Shown one piece after another: positions 1 through 13,877 of a stretch of 64,000 bases of DNA. Under the pieces are notes generated by a model, which searched no databases, was not told the DNA's origin, and was given only the letters and a program-made list of their open reading frames with translations. The DNA is from Malurus cyaneus samueli (lineage: Eukaryota > Chordata > Aves > Passeriformes > Maluridae): the NCBI GenBank assembly GCA_009741485.1, contig CM019237.1:52130252-52194251 (forward strand), written 5' to 3'. Positions within the stretch are counted from its first letter, which is position 1; the number at the start of each line of letters is the position of its first letter. The position numbers and the translations under genes are program-made.

Positions 1-3000
1 TCACTAGAGCCTGAATTTGCAAAGAGCTCCAGAAAAATCACCATTGAGGAGAAAACTCACTCACTCACACATCAGCCATGCCAGTGACAATATTTTAAAT
101 GTCAACACTGTATTTTACTGCTCATCAAGGCATGTAGGGACAAGGAAGCAATAGCATATAATGGAACAGTGATTTCCAAAGAGGGGATGTGCAAAGCATT
201 AGCTATATGAATAAAGATAATTTGGCTTTCAGTCAGCTCCTGAGGAAGGACTGCTGTTCATCTTGAAAGATTTTTACTTAAAAAATTTGGAAAACACTGT
301 AATAAAGCATCAGTACAAAATGTGAAAGATTGAGGACAGACCAAGAACGCTGAAGACATTAATAAAGAAACAGTAGAGATAAATGACAGAATTACAAGTA
401 ATGCTCAGTCTAAACTCCTGACACAACATGACTATAAAATCAGATCTGCTAGTCATCTGGGATGCCATATATGATCAGCAGTGTGGAAAACCACAGCAGA
501 CGCAGCTTTTGCAATTAATATATGGGTTTCCTGCAGGCCTTTAGTATTATAGTCAAGATTACCTTGAAAAAAAGTGAAGTTATTTAGATGCTGCTAAGGA
601 AAAGACTGATTTAAAGCTGTGAACATTCATTTCACCACCCTGTCATTAACTCACTGAGGTGGGATAGAAGATTGGTTTGCCAAAATACCAGTATGAATAT
701 ACATATATATGAGAGCACATGGAAACATTGCTTGGAAAAGAGAAAGTTTTTCTGCACTTTTCATTATTTCTGTAAAACACAGAACCCCTCCCTATTTTAA
801 TAAGAATGTGTCAGTCCCTGCTTGTAACTTGCAAAGTGCAGGGGCCTCTCCAGTTTTCATCAAAGGCATGACGTCTTACCCAGTACACAGCTCAAATGGT
901 TGTCAAAATTTCTGCTCATTACACCAGGCTTTGCTGAAACCCCCAAAAAGACAAGAAATACAAGAAAAAATGTGCAAGAAATACAAGCTAGAAACAGCAG
1001 GTTGGAGACCCCCAAATTCTGAGAGATTTACTTCTCTCTCCAGCATTTTAAAACTGCCAAACCTGGGGGGTAAAGGTGACTTTTTATGACTAGAATGGTA
1101 TAAAGCAATCTAAAGGAGTGTGTTTTCAGGGTTTTCATGGAAAAGTCGGTTCACAGGCAAAGTGTCAAACACATTAAACTGATTTCCTAGAAAGGGTTGA
1201 CGGAATATTACGAAAAGCACTGGATAACCGGCTGAGAAGCAGAAATAAAGACACAAACATCACAGATAGCTCCCGTGTCTTGACACAATTTACATTTACA
1301 GTACTGCTATTAAGAAGTATTACAAACATTAAAAAAAAGGAACAGAATTCTTTGAAGAAGTATTATCTTTGTTCCAGTTCTCCCAATTCTTCTCACAGCT
1401 ATAAAGCAGCAGGAAGGCTGGCATGTGATGGGGACATGCCTGGCACTCAGGGCACTCCTGGCAGGGGAAGGGCACTGGTAAGGCAGCATCAGGGGGGTGT
1501 TGGGGACTGGGGTTTGTTTTGGGGAGGGGACTGGATGTGGACAGGCTTGTGAGCTGTCACACTGCACAGTGGAGTGCCAGCCAGCCCCCTCAAGCCTGTC
1601 AGGGCAGGGAGGCCTCTCCACAGTCCTGGGAGTAAATGAACTACAGCCTTAGGGAAAAGTGAGGTGAGAGTGTTTGCACAGACCTGATGTCCAAGGTGTG
1701 ACATCTGAGAGATCTGCTGTAAATTATCTTCACCCCTACCCCATCAGTAACCAGATGTTCTGCAGTTTGGGTTGCCAACCCCAAGGCCAGTGGTCCTTCC
1801 CTAGGGGAAATGTGACAAAATGTAACTTGCAGCTACACCAAAACAATTGCAGACAAGTCTCACCTTGCTGTTCAAACAGGCTCGTGCAGCTGGGGCTCAC
1901 TTACAGCCTCATTCTCTTCCTCTTTTGTCCTCTTCAGTCCCTTTGGTCCCCAGAGCCAGGAAATGTGAGAACAGGCACCACCAAACCTCCCCACCAGGGA
2001 TAACCCAGTCATCTCACCAAATACTTCATTTTCTGCTTGGAGAGCACGAAAGGATTAAAAAGCTGCCTGGGGACTGACAAGAAATCCCCCAAGGACTGAG
2101 AAAAAACAGCGAAAAGAAAGTCAAGGGAGTAGCAAACAGGATGGATGACAGACAGAGGAGGATAAGGAAACAGAAAAGGAGCTCCTCTTCCTTGGCATGC
2201 CAGGACCTTGCCACACACCAGCTCCCTGCCCAGGACAGATGAGAACACTCGGTAAACAAGGAGAGAAAAAAGCTGGGGAAAAGGAAATGTCATCTTAACC
2301 ATAACTGAGCAGAAACTTTTATTCCAAGTAGCTGTACTAAAAGCAATAACAACTTCTCAGCTCCCCATGTTCCAATCAAAACTGAATGGTGCTTTCTGCA
2401 GTACACAGGGCAACTTCCTTTCCAGAAGTCATTACAGTTTTATAGAGCGGCACCTTTGCACTCTACCACAAAGCAATCTGTTAACAAACATTAGGAACAG
2501 CAGGGATGGAGCAATGGGAGACTCTCAAATCAAGTATTCATTGATTTCATTTAGACAATTATACCATACAGAGCAACCAAAAGGGTTTAGAGTTAATCTT
2601 TCCCTGATGGCTTGTGGTACATGAGCAGGTCCCTGGGTGGTCCAGACGCTTTGGATTCTGCTGCTGGGTCTCACACGGCCTCGTGTAACCTCTGAGACAC
2701 CAATTCTCCTCCCAGCCTCCACATGGGGCACGCTACAAATTGTGGCTAATAGCGATCTACCTCACAAGGGAGAAATAAAACACCTCAATATTATCACATA
2801 AAAGAAACCACCACAGCTAAGTGAACTCTATCACTATGATGTTTGTAGCCCCCCGTAGTAATTCTGTTGCTATTTTTGTTGTGGTTTTGCTGTTCTTTTT
2901 TACCCTGATGAAAACGAGCAGAAGACAAAATGACTTGTTAATATTTCAACGACCTTTACTTCCACTTGCCTCCTTTCTAATTTCTTTTACAGGCAAAGCT

Positions 3001-3175
3001 GAGTGGCAAAAACATGAAGCGTACATGTACGTGGGAAGTTCAGGTCAGACAAAACACGTTGGAACCAAACAAAATTAATTTGGGGTGGGTGGATGTGAAG
3101 CATCTCCATGGTTACGTGTGAACTTCATGGGCAGCTGTGCCTGCTTGAGTCAAACCAGCCCAATGCATACACTGG

Positions 3176-3560
3176 CCACATCTGGATTTTGGTGTACAAT
3201 GGCCATACTGGATACAGGATGTGGACAGCAGCATGCAATCCAGAATCACTGGCCACATCTGGATTTTGGTGTACAATGACCATACTGGATACAGGATGTG
3301 GACAGCAGCATGCAATCCAGAATCACTGGCCACATCTGGGTTTTGGTGTACAATGGCCATACTGGACACAGGATGTGGACAGCAGCATGCAATCCAGAAT
3401 CACTGGCCACATCTGGGTTTTGGTGTACAATGGCCATACTGGACACAGGATGTGGACAGCAGCATGCAATCCAGAATCACTCGCCACATCTGGGTTTTGG
3501 TGTACAATGGCCATACTGGACACAGGATGTGGACAGCAGCATGCAATTCAGAATATTCCA
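3176..3560. repeat. 77-bp minisatellite, five head-to-tail copies
   Basis: Five consecutive 77-bp units start at 3176, 3253, 3330, 3407 and 3484. Each begins CCACATCTGG and contains TGTACAATGGCCATACTGGA and GGACAGCAGCATGCAAT. Units 1 and 2 share ATTTT and GATACAGG. Units 3 to 5 share GTTTT and GACACAGG. The last unit degenerates at its end. Adjacent units differ by only a few bases, which indicates recent expansion. The flank before unit 1 (CAATGCATACACTGG) looks like a decayed earlier copy. The unit has no stop in several frames, so it creates long repetitive open frames that are not evidence of a gene. Confidence 0.95.
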
Positions 3561-6500
3561 ACAGGATGGCACAACTGCACTTGTAGACAGCCTCCTGTGA
3601 TTACTGTAAGCAAAATTTTGCAAGGTACAGGATGGGAGGAAATAAAATGGTGGAAGTGTCAGACATGATTATACGAAGGGAATGAGAAAGTTTAATGGAA
3701 AAGAAAGAAAAGGAGAGCAGAGTTTCTGCAACTGGTCTTCTTCAGCACGTAACAAGGAAGAAGATCCCAGCCATATGCAACTTCCATAAAAGGCACACGA
3801 AACACTGTGCAGCAATGTTGTATAGACACAATATGAGAAAGGCCCAAACCAGGAAGTATATGGACCCAAATCCACACAGCAAGAGAACTGTTTGCCTCTA
3901 AAAGCCACCAACACTTTAATATACACACAAAATACATAAATACACCTGAGATAAGAGAGCTTTGAAAGGCACAGCCTTTTTGGGAACTCTTAAAATCCTT
4001 TTGTTCCCAAGCACTTCACTTTCTATGTTTCTCTTCTCTGAAGAATGTGACTCTCTGCCAGCTATCTTCTTCTGTCTACTATGTGGCTTCTGTAGAATAG
4101 CAAGGCTAGCACAAACAAAAGGAGGAACTGCTGATGACTCTCACTTTGGGGGCAGTGTGGTGAGGCGAACCACAGTTTTAAGTTTTTAAGCTTTTAAGTA
4201 CGGACACACTTCCTTCTGTAAGCTACAAGACCAGAAGACGTTGACTGGAAGTCAACATCCCTTCCTCTGGCACCCTGAGCAGAAAGTACCTCGTGGGTTG
4301 AGCCTTCCAGAATGGACTCATCCTCTTCTTCACGATCTACCCAAACTCATGTTACCTCTTACCATTGCAGGGTGGTGCCACGGTTCCTTTGGCACACTGG
4401 GACCCCTTGGCTGGATGCAGCTCACTAACCCAAGCTGACATAACCAGCAACTCTGCTATACGCAGGCGTGGCTTGGAAGACAGCCACAGTACACACTGCC
4501 CCTGCAGAGATGGACAAGCCATGTCCCTGCCTTCAATGAGGCACATTAACGGGGCTTAAGTCCTCAGTTGCAGCTTGGTCTCATGGCTCAGCCTCCATAA
4601 TTCAAGTTACATCGATGTCAAATTAGAAAGCTTGTTCATAGCCAGTCCTGTTCACATCCCACCTCCTCGACACAGTTCCACAACACATAGAAAAACATGC
4701 TCACTCACAGTCAAAACCATACAAGACTAGAGTAGCAAGCAAACAGCTGAAGCTGCAATCTGTCAGATTCACAGCAGACATGGATTTCCTGCTATCTGCT
4801 GGGCCTGATGTATGTACACTGCAGGGTACAGGACAGTGTAGAAGTGTGGAGATGGGAAGGAACTGAGAGATGACTCCCCTCAAACAATTCCAATGGTGAG
4901 ATTTTCCAGCATTGTCAACCATGCTGTTGAATCTCCGCCTCTCCCTCCAATTAGCAGAGCAAAACATCCCTAAAAAACCAAAAAGTACCTAAGAGCATAG
5001 GAACAGAGAGAGGAGAATGTAAAATGAAGAGTTGGTCTTTCCAACTCTGTATTGTGGCTATAGTCCTCAGGAGAGCACTTTCACCTGGCACCTCTGAAGT
5101 AACAGTTCCTGCTGGGAGTAAAAATTTCACCTCTCTTCTCATCAGATATTCACAAATAATGCTGCCTTACCCTACCAACTAGCAACTAAACACTGTTCTG
5201 CAGACTCAAAGACAGAAAAAAGCTGGAAATATTTTCCAAACAAAGTTCATTTAAGGCTACTGCAAATCATAATTTGTAAAACAAACTCTGAAAATCCTTG
5301 CCCATAGAAAAAGGCAGAGAGAAGGCTTCTTTAAGCCCAGGCTGATTAGATGCCTATCTGTGTGCAGCTCTGAAGGTGATCATAAGTAACTGATCACCTC
5401 ACTTCTTGTAGAAAAGCATAATCAGCCGTTAAAACTAAATTTCACAGCTGGACACTTTTATTCAGTATCTCATAAAGCTGCCTCAGAAAAAGTGCAAGGT
5501 GAACCTCATTTTCACTTTTCTGCACTGTGTTAAATAAATGAAATACAGTAGATGGCAACTGAGCTCTGCCGATTTGTAGATTATAAATTCAGATCTTGTC
5601 TGGAAAACTCTATGGTGACTGAGATACCTAATTAAATTGTGACATCAGAAGAGATGAGAGTTAAAACGGAGCAACTGTGAGGAACAAACATATTTTGACA
5701 TTCTGTTTAATGCTCTTTATTTTTGTTAACCTGTAATTACTTCAATGACTACTGAACATAAAAAAGTATGTCTTTGTTAGAGAAAATGCCCCCCCTCCCG
5801 ATTTTAATTAAGGTGTAGGTTTTCACAGTGCAGATATCTGAGGCCTGTTAGAACTGCTCTGATACTATTAAATGAGACCAGATTTCACTTCTATGATATT
5901 TCCAAGGTTACCCTCACTTCCCCTCAAACCAAACAAACAGTTCCTCCAAGCAAAATGGAGGAGTAAAATGTTTTAGTTGTGGTTTAGTTACAAGAAAAAG
6001 GTGCACCTTGGTTCATTTGATGGTTACCTCCAACGGAAAAGCTCCATCTCTGCCTCCACCTCTCCTACTACTTTGTGTAGTTCAACTCCCTTAATGAGGG
6101 GAATTTGAAGCAATTTGAACAAAACAGCTACATTATATGTATTTCTGGGCCAGTGATATGTGCACACAGCACTTGAGGGAGACTGAACACACAGTCTGCT
6201 TTGAAGGGTGACTTTGGAAAGATGGCACTGTGTGGTCCCACATTTATTGCCTCTCAACAGCTCCAGATTGAGTTTACACTGTTTACAAGGAAAGTAACTT
6301 TTATTTCTACATAAGACTTCTCAAAGCAACTTCAACTTTAAAGTTTTAAGTCAAGCATCCTCTTTGTGACCCATATATCATCACTCTTAATGCAGATTGT
6401 GCATGCCAAACACAAGCAGGCAGCTCCAGGGTAGAGGGTGTGAGGACAACAGGGCAAGTTCTCTGCTAGTATGAATCAGTATAAATCAATATTGCTTGCC

Positions 6501-8997
6501 TACTTGGAGTGGAGGCATTTCCACATAGACCAGCTGTGGATTCAGCCAAATGAAGCAGAGTAACTGGCCCATGGGTTACAGAGAACCAAAGGAGGACCAA
6601 GTCCCTCTGTCCACCCCATGTTTCCTCAGACAGCAATAAAAAGGTAGTGGAGTTATTGCTAGGACAGGGCTGAAAACACAGCCTGAGAGCAGAGAATGTC
6701 TTGAACAGTATTTCATTGTCCCACAGCCAATTTTCAGAGTAAAAACCACAGACTAATGTGAAGATTTCACAATGCAGACATTTGACAAAGAAAGGATACT
6801 TCTTCTGGTGTAACGTTTGGGCCCCAACACCAATACAACATATTTCCCAATGACAGAAAATCTTGTAAACCACAAAACACAAGGATTACAGAAGTTAAAG
6901 ATAGAAGAAGAAACCCACAAAACAGAAATATTAAGGCCACCTGTGCACTAGTGAAATGTACGTTTGCCACAGTCAAACAGGATTAACGTTGCATATAATA
7001 AATCACACACATATACAGAATAGACACTTCATCTTATTCTAGACAAGTAGAATCAGAAATATTAAAATAAGTTAAAACTTTTATGGCCAACCTACAGCAT
7101 AAAGCTCGAGCTTGAATCCTAGCAGCTCTCAGCAGTCTAAGTCAATGTGACAGCAGATGGAAAACAGAGGTTCCCATGCAGATCCCCTATCAAAGTCAGA
7201 ACAGGATTCTGAGGTGAATGCTTCCAAGGAGAAGGGGAGAAAAGAAAAACAATGAAGGACAAGTTGCCAAGGTTATAACCTGAGACCTAACATCAGCCAC
7301 AGTCGTTTATTTAATCTTTCAGGTGCTCATTAGTGTCAAGCCCTGGTGGCAGCCTCCATACTGTCTCTCTATACCGCAGCTGGCTGAACGAGGAGTTCTA
7401 TCCCATCCTAATGAGCCAAAGGAGGGTGATGTGCGTCACTGGCTTCTGTTTCAATCTTGGCAATCTCCGTGTAAAAGCCTTGCAACAGCTTCTGATTCTC
7501 CTGACATTTAATTAGCTGGTGTCATTTTGATGCCATAGCCTGTCTCATCAAGATGATAACTACAAAACAACATGTGGAGCATAAAAGTTCCATGAAAAGT
7601 TTCAGGTCTGGCAGCCAAGCTTATGAGTCCCCTGACAGTCACGGTTCCTGGGACTGGTTCCCATTAGCCCTTTGTTTTGGCACTGCTATCAGCAAGAGCT
7701 TCTCTGTTAAGGACAGAGAAACAAAAAAAAACACCAAAAAACTGCAAACCTCAGCATAGCCTTGCAAAAAACGACATCCTTTAGCTTGAAAAATTTTACC
7801 TGTCCTGCAGAAAGAGAGCATCCTTACTGCACAAACTCACAGCTATTCATCCTGAAGGACAGGTTTATCCTACAGGATAGAGTCCATCATCTTCTGGCCT
7901 CAAAAAGTAATCCTATTTTTTTCAGTGTGTACAGTATTTGTCTCCATTTGCCAGCTGGTACTCAGGAAGACAATCTCCAACAATATCTGCCAATTGCTCC
8001 TTGTTCACATCAGCTGCAAAATTTCACAATGGTCATTGCTACACAAAAGGTGAGTTATCTGCATTTTCACTCAATATAACCAGTGAGGTTTTTTTTTCCA
8101 AAATCCTAGTCTCACACATTAAGACACTGTTTATTTTTTGAGTGTACCAGTCAGACGTGTAAAAACTCAAATGAACTGTGACATTTTGGTCATAAAACAG
8201 AATCAATTCAAAATCTTTGTCATCAGAACCTAGGTACAACCTAACGTTTTGTAAAGATAGACATGCAACTACCTGAGAGGGAAGAGGAGAAAGAACTCAG
8301 CGAGCTTAAAAACTTTACTGAACCAGTGTGTTTTCCAGACCTCAGCTCTTCTGGAGGATCCTTGCCTGAGCTCAAAGCTGCTTCCCAACTGGATGAGCCT
8401 ATCCTTTGGAGCAAAATACCCTGAGAACTCACAGCTCCCACAGGGGCAGGGAGATTTCTTTTAGGCAAATGTTATGGGCCAGTAATGGCAACATGCCTAT
8501 AAAGGGTGAGGGTGTACTTGGAAGACTTTTCTCCTTGTCCTCTGTTCACCTCATTTCCATGATATAACCATGATATTAAAGTTTCAGCCAGTTCATGCCC
8601 ACTGCAGACCACTGGCTCCACCAGTTCCCGATCCTAAACAGCCTTTCAGGTGCTTCTTTGCTGTGTCTGAGAGAAGGTGCTTGTCCATGCATATTATTGA
8701 GCAATTAATTTCTGCCTTCTTCATCAACATTTCTCTTTAAAAAGTCAAATTTCACCCTGAATTTACACCTGACCACAATCACACTTCATGCAGAACAGTG
8801 TTTAGTCAGTCTGGGACACCTCACTCAGTTCAGAAAGCTTTGCAGAAGCCACCTGCAGTGACCCTACTCCACATTTGAAGGCCCACATTTACAGTGTTAC
8901 TTCTTGTTTCTTCATATATTAAAGCATGGAAAATCTGCACCCATAATTTTAAGGAAGGTCTTGCCATGGAATCTCTTGACCTGCCTTGAATTATATT

Positions 8998-9104
8998 CAG
9001 GTCAAGACAAATGGATGAGTACAAGATCCACATTTACCCTATAGTATAAGCTTTGATAATTGCATTTTGTTTTACACATGCACACACAAACTCAAGGGCA
9101 AAGG
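8998..9104 (+). repeat. Copy 1 of a diverged local repeat pair
   Basis: This segment starts CAGGTCAAGACAAATGGATG, contains ATAGTATAAG and CATGCACACA, and ends GGCAAAGG. It matches 11351-11472 in the same orientation along its length, with scattered substitutions and an extra roughly 15 bases near the end of the other copy. It is either a local duplication or two copies of an unrecognised interspersed repeat. Confidence 0.8.
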
Positions 9105-9239
9105 AGGATGAAGGTCTAAGTGAATCTGCCTAAAAGTTAAAATACAGCAAAGTGAAGGAAATCCAGGAACTGCTCCAAACTACAACACCAAAAATAACCA
9201 GCCACAAAAAAAAACCCTTAAGCCTTACAATACCTCCCT

Positions 9240-9264
9240 CACACACACACACACACACACACAC
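9240..9264. repeat. (CA)n microsatellite
   Basis: About twelve uninterrupted CA dinucleotides, flanked by CCTCCCT and TTTGCATC. This is a likely length-polymorphic site. Confidence 0.97.
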
Positions 9265-9697
9265 ATTTGCATCTGTTACCTTATGAAAGCTTTTCTTGCT
9301 TCAGCAATCCATAATAGTAGTAGCATAGGAAAGTTTATTAGAAAAAACAAGTTAGCATGTCTCTAAAAGACTTTTGGAGTACTAATGTGCCCAATGATTA
9401 TGCACTTCCCAACTGCACTACCCAATAAATGCCGATTTTCCACATTAGCAAAGAAGATGGGATCGAGTGGGCACAGGAAGGAAGCCAATGTGGCAGTCAA
9501 AGCAAAGCACTGAGGATCAAACAAAGCAGATTTGCTTCCTATGACAGCTCATGAATTGCTGTCTGTGCCCGCTTCTGCCTTGGGGCCATTACCTGTAACA
9601 CCAGGTAACACTTCCTACCTAAAAAAGGACAAACAAAATTAATGAGAGCTTTTAACTGCTCCAGAATTCTATAAAAAATAAGATTAATTATTTAAAA

Positions 9698-9740
9698 ATT
9701 ATTATTATTACTGTTATTATTATTACTATTATTATTATTT
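9698..9740. repeat. (ATT)n imperfect microsatellite
   Basis: Fourteen or so ATT triplets, broken twice by an ACT or CTG interruption, lie in an AT-rich context. Confidence 0.95.
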
Positions 9741-11350
9741 CTTTGTTCTGCTGGAGCATGTAAGAGTTCCAGAACCATGCAGTTGTAGGCACAGCACTGA
9801 TGTGGAAAGTAAAGGTGGTCCCAGCCCTGGGTGTACTCAAATCTGATGAAAGCTACAGAAAGACAGACTAAACAGAAACCCACAGAAACAAAAGGTTTTG
9901 TGCTTCTTCGAATGCTTCATATTTGGAAAGATAATTTTTTTTAAAATTGACTTTACTTTCTCCTTAATGAATGTCTCATATCCAAGTCTCATTATCAAAC
10001 CTCTCCTATTTCAAATGTCAAAACCAGTAACTTTTAAGAAATAACAAGCAGTGTATCCCTACTCCCAAACTGTAAATCCATGCCATCAATTATTGACATT
10101 TTAATTGCCTAGTTAGCAAATACTCTTCAGCTGTCTACTAAAACTGCTAAGCAATGAAGTAAATGTGGCAATAAGACATTAGTTTGACAATGATTGCCAA
10201 GTTTGATAAAAAAATCTTGATTCTGCTATTAATATATTAACAGATATATAAGACTGAATGATTTTCTTTGCTCAGCCCATTTAAAATTAGCACCAGAGAG
10301 GAAGATGTGTGTCCTTAGTAGTACCTGCAGTGAGAACCTTACCATTCACAGCACATCTACCTCCTTTCCCTTGGTTTATTTTAAGAACTTATAAATGGAA
10401 GGACACTTCCAGCTGTGTCAGTCTATCAGAAGATACCCTGGTTCAAACTCGTGTTCATTGCACTGATATCAGGCAGTGATAACTCTTCTAACCTTATGAG
10501 GTGAGGAAATGAGTCTTGGTGGCACCAGGAAATTGTATAAATATAAGCAGTTTACTTGGTTGGGATTTAAATAATATTTTAGCTTAACCTCATTAAAAAA
10601 AACACAAACAAATAACCTTCTGTTTACCTGGAAGTGACAAAGGTATTGTGGAATTCCAAGACCTGCGCTTCCTCTCCAACAGGGAGAAGCATAAACTGAA
10701 AACTGAGAAAACATTTTGCCAGCCTGAGAGCACAGAAGGTGCATCACAAAAGAGGTGGCACACTGGGTCAGTGTCCCTGTGCTCCTGCCACAGCCTTGGG
10801 AACCAAACAGAGGCATTCATCAGACATTGAAAATCTGAGTTCTGTTACAGGATCACAGTTTTCTCCTTTACTCCCTCCCCACTCACATCCTTCCAGATCA
10901 AGGACGCGTCTCCACAGCTCTACAGGCAGATGAAAGTGTGTTCTTGCCATGCTGCAAGCTGACAAAAAGCTATGTAAAGTTATTTCACGTTCTTGTGACC
11001 CTCATGAATAAAGCCCCTGCTGAAAGGTACAGTGGATTAGCTTGGGCTCCATGCCTGATTTAGACAGTTTGCATGAGCTGAAAAACACAGAAAAACACTC
11101 CAAAGTATTTTTTGTTAACAGAACCACTTGTATAGGTATAGATTATATATGCAAGCAAACTACAGGAGCTTCTGGTTATAATCAGCGCCTTATCTCACTT
11201 CATATAGTTCATATATCTTACTTCATATTCTATATATGCATGTAGAAATGCAAAGGGATCAGGAATCTGATGGAAATATTGCCAGTGAAGTGCTGTGTTT
11301 TAGTTTACTAACTTCTGAAATACTTCGTTATGACTATCAGGCAGCCTTAT

Positions 11351-11472
11351 CAGGTCAAGACAAATGGATGAGTACCAAAATCCACTTTTACCTTATAGTA
11401 TAAGTTTTAATAATTGTATTTTATTTTATACATGCACACATAAACTCCAGCAGCCATCTGAAAAGGCAAAGG
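11351..11472 (+). repeat. Copy 2 of a diverged local repeat pair
   Basis: This is the partner of 8998-9104, lying about 2.35 kb away in direct orientation. It shares the opening CAGGTCAAGACAAATGGATG, the ATAGTATAAG core and the closing GGCAAAGG. It carries a short insertion (around CAGCAGCCATCTGAAA) that the first copy lacks. Confidence 0.8.
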
Positions 11473-13089
11473 ATTTCTTTAGCCTTTTATAATTTCTTTT
11501 GTGTAACCATTTAAAAACTTGATTTTCCTACGCTAATGCTTTTGCAGATAAGGAGCAAGAATGAAACTTTTTTTTGTGCTACTGTGTCAAAAGCTTTTGG
11601 AATTTCCTACAGGGACATAACATCAAGATGAAGTCTCTTCGTGGACAGCCTTACTAAGTTTGCAAAGCAAAGTGTGACCTGCTTTAACACAATCTCTTAA
11701 GAGGACAGCGGTAAAAATACTGTACCTTTTGACTGAAGCTGGAAGAAAAGAGGTGCAAGAAATGATGGAACTGTCCATAACACACCTCGCACTCACCTGA
11801 GACTACTGAGAGCAATAGCAAGGTCAAGGCTTGGCTCTGAGCATGACATTTGAACTAGAAAAAGAAAACAGAAGTCCCTCTGTGGATTTTCAAGGGAACT
11901 GTGAACCCTTGCTACCTGCCCATAAACAGGCTTGTTTTTCCAGGATGTGCATCTGGAAGAGCCCCTGGCCCAAAGCCAGGCTGCAGAGAAGGGCCGCACC
12001 TCAGGGAAGTTCCTCGTGGTCAGTTCAGTTCTGCTTTCTCCCAGGAGCTCTCCCTTCTCCCCTCTGCTCATATGTGGAGCAGGAAAAGTGAGGAACAGCA
12101 GTGTCCAGACAGCCCGGGGTCAGTGCAGGGGAAGCAGCACAGCCTTGGCACGTGGCAGGCAGGAGGAAGATGAAGAAATAAAGGAAAGAGAGGACAGAGA
12201 AACATGTGGAAGACATGTGATCAGTGGCTGCTGTGCCCACACGCTTCTGTGTGTGCACAATGTACGAGTGCATTCAGGGCAGGGGCTGGGAGGCTGCAAG
12301 GAAGATTTGCCAACAGAAATCTCAGCCTGGCTTGTGTCAAACACATAACTTTCTATGCACTGTGGGTCAAACATGTACAAGAATGCCTCTTGCTTCTGGT
12401 AAAATCAACCACAGGAAAGGCAAGGAAGGATGTAGCGGTGGCAAAATGCAGAACCCACCATCACCCTCAAGAGCGCAACGACAAAAACTGAAAGTCGGAG
12501 CTCCCCAAAATAAACTGTCTGTGTTTGAGGGTTGGAACAGCAAAAAGGGGAACTCTCAGTCTTGATTCTGCCACTGCAGAGGGACCAAAAAGCTGTAACT
12601 AGAGCAAGTGGTCATCAGGATGTGTCAGGAAAGTGACTGAAGAGCCACACTAGTAAGAGAAAAAAGTTAAGTCAGATTAACTGTGACAGCAAAGAAAAGT
12701 TACATAAATCAGGTCAGCTAAGCCAGGAAGGCACAGGCACCAAAAAGCCACGTTGACAGCAAAGCAGAGGGTGTTTGGAGACTGAAGCCAGCAAAGGAAC
12801 CCAGCAACAATGGCCTTACTGAGGAGGGTCCATCCTTGTATCCTGCCCAACCCAGGACCAGCAGAAGGGCACACATGGAAAGAGTTTGGGGTCAAAGATC
12901 AGCAGGACTGTGCCAAGAACTGTAGCTTTTCATTAGCAGAGGCCACAGAAAGGCCCCAAATTGCCTGCTCTTCCATGGCTTTGTTTTGATATGGGGCCTG
13001 ACATGGGTGCAAAGCTATTGTAAATGCACATACTGTGTTACAGAAATGCAAGGAAAACTATCTTTTTTTTTCCCCCTTTGGTTAAAAGA

Positions 13090-13177
13090 TGGATATTTTT
13101 ACAGCATACAGAGCCAATCATGACATTTAATTTTACAGAACAGGAAGGAGCTCAGTAAATTGCTGTAAAAATATCCA
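13090..13177. repeat. 17-bp perfect inverted repeat with 54-bp spacer
   Basis: The left arm TGGATATTTTTACAGCA (13090-13106) is the exact reverse complement of the right arm TGCTGTAAAAATATCCA (13161-13177). The spacer is AT-rich and contains a further TTTTACAG. The bases just inside and outside the arms do not pair. It could be the remnant of a very short transposon with terminal repeats, or a sequence able to form a hairpin or cruciform. The loop is large for a microRNA precursor. Confidence 0.85.
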
Positions 13178-13827
13178 CCCTTATGCAACCAAAACGCCAG
13201 CTATGGATCAGGAATAGCTGTGGAGTGGCATCAGGACCTCCCCATCACCATGGATATGAACCTGGGGATAGAGCTTAACCTACACCTCAGCTAGCCATGT
13301 ACTCATGGGAGTGACCTGCTGTGCAAAATGACCCCAGCAGTCACTTCATGTACAGCTTTAGGCCTGCATTCCACTACCCCAAACCATGTTTTCCATGCCA
13401 CAGATCCTGTTGAGTAATTTAACACAAACCATAGGCAGAAGACATAAAATACCGACATTTTGATTTGTCAGGCATTTAAATTTTCATTGTAAGCATTCAG
13501 ACAATGAGTAAATAGTCGTACAAGGTAAGGAGCTGCAGATGCACTCTAAAAATACTGTAATCTTTGATGGGTATCTTATGTACACACAGCAAGAGAGTAG
13601 AACATGGTCAACCACAACAACATAATAACAATACTTACTTATTTAAATGTGCTGCAAGCACACCAGCATAACCCAGTAACTGGTTTTTTGCATTCCCCGC
13701 TTGAAAGAAACATTGCATAATACTACTGTGACTACAGATTGCTTTCTTTTCTTTTTTCCACCAAGTATTCAATTCCTAACAACACTTAATAAATATAAGT
13801 AATGAAGAACACTCCTGGTCCCCATGT

Positions 13828-13877
13828 ATTTATTTCTTCTTACTTAGGAAGAAATTATTTATTTCTTCTTACTTAGG
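13828..13877. repeat. 21-bp direct duplication at 29-bp offset
   Basis: ATTTATTTCTTCTTACTTAG plus one G occurs at 13828-13848 and again, identical, at 13857-13877. It is a recent small tandem duplication. Confidence 0.9.

Noticed and set aside
3176..3560. CRISPR array
   Set aside because: The units are contiguous 77-bp tandem copies without unique spacers, in a vertebrate genome.
3108..3668. 186-codon open frame through the 77-bp repeats
   Set aside because: The frame exists only because the tandem unit lacks stops. Three plus-strand frames and the minus strand are open together, and 77 is not a multiple of three.
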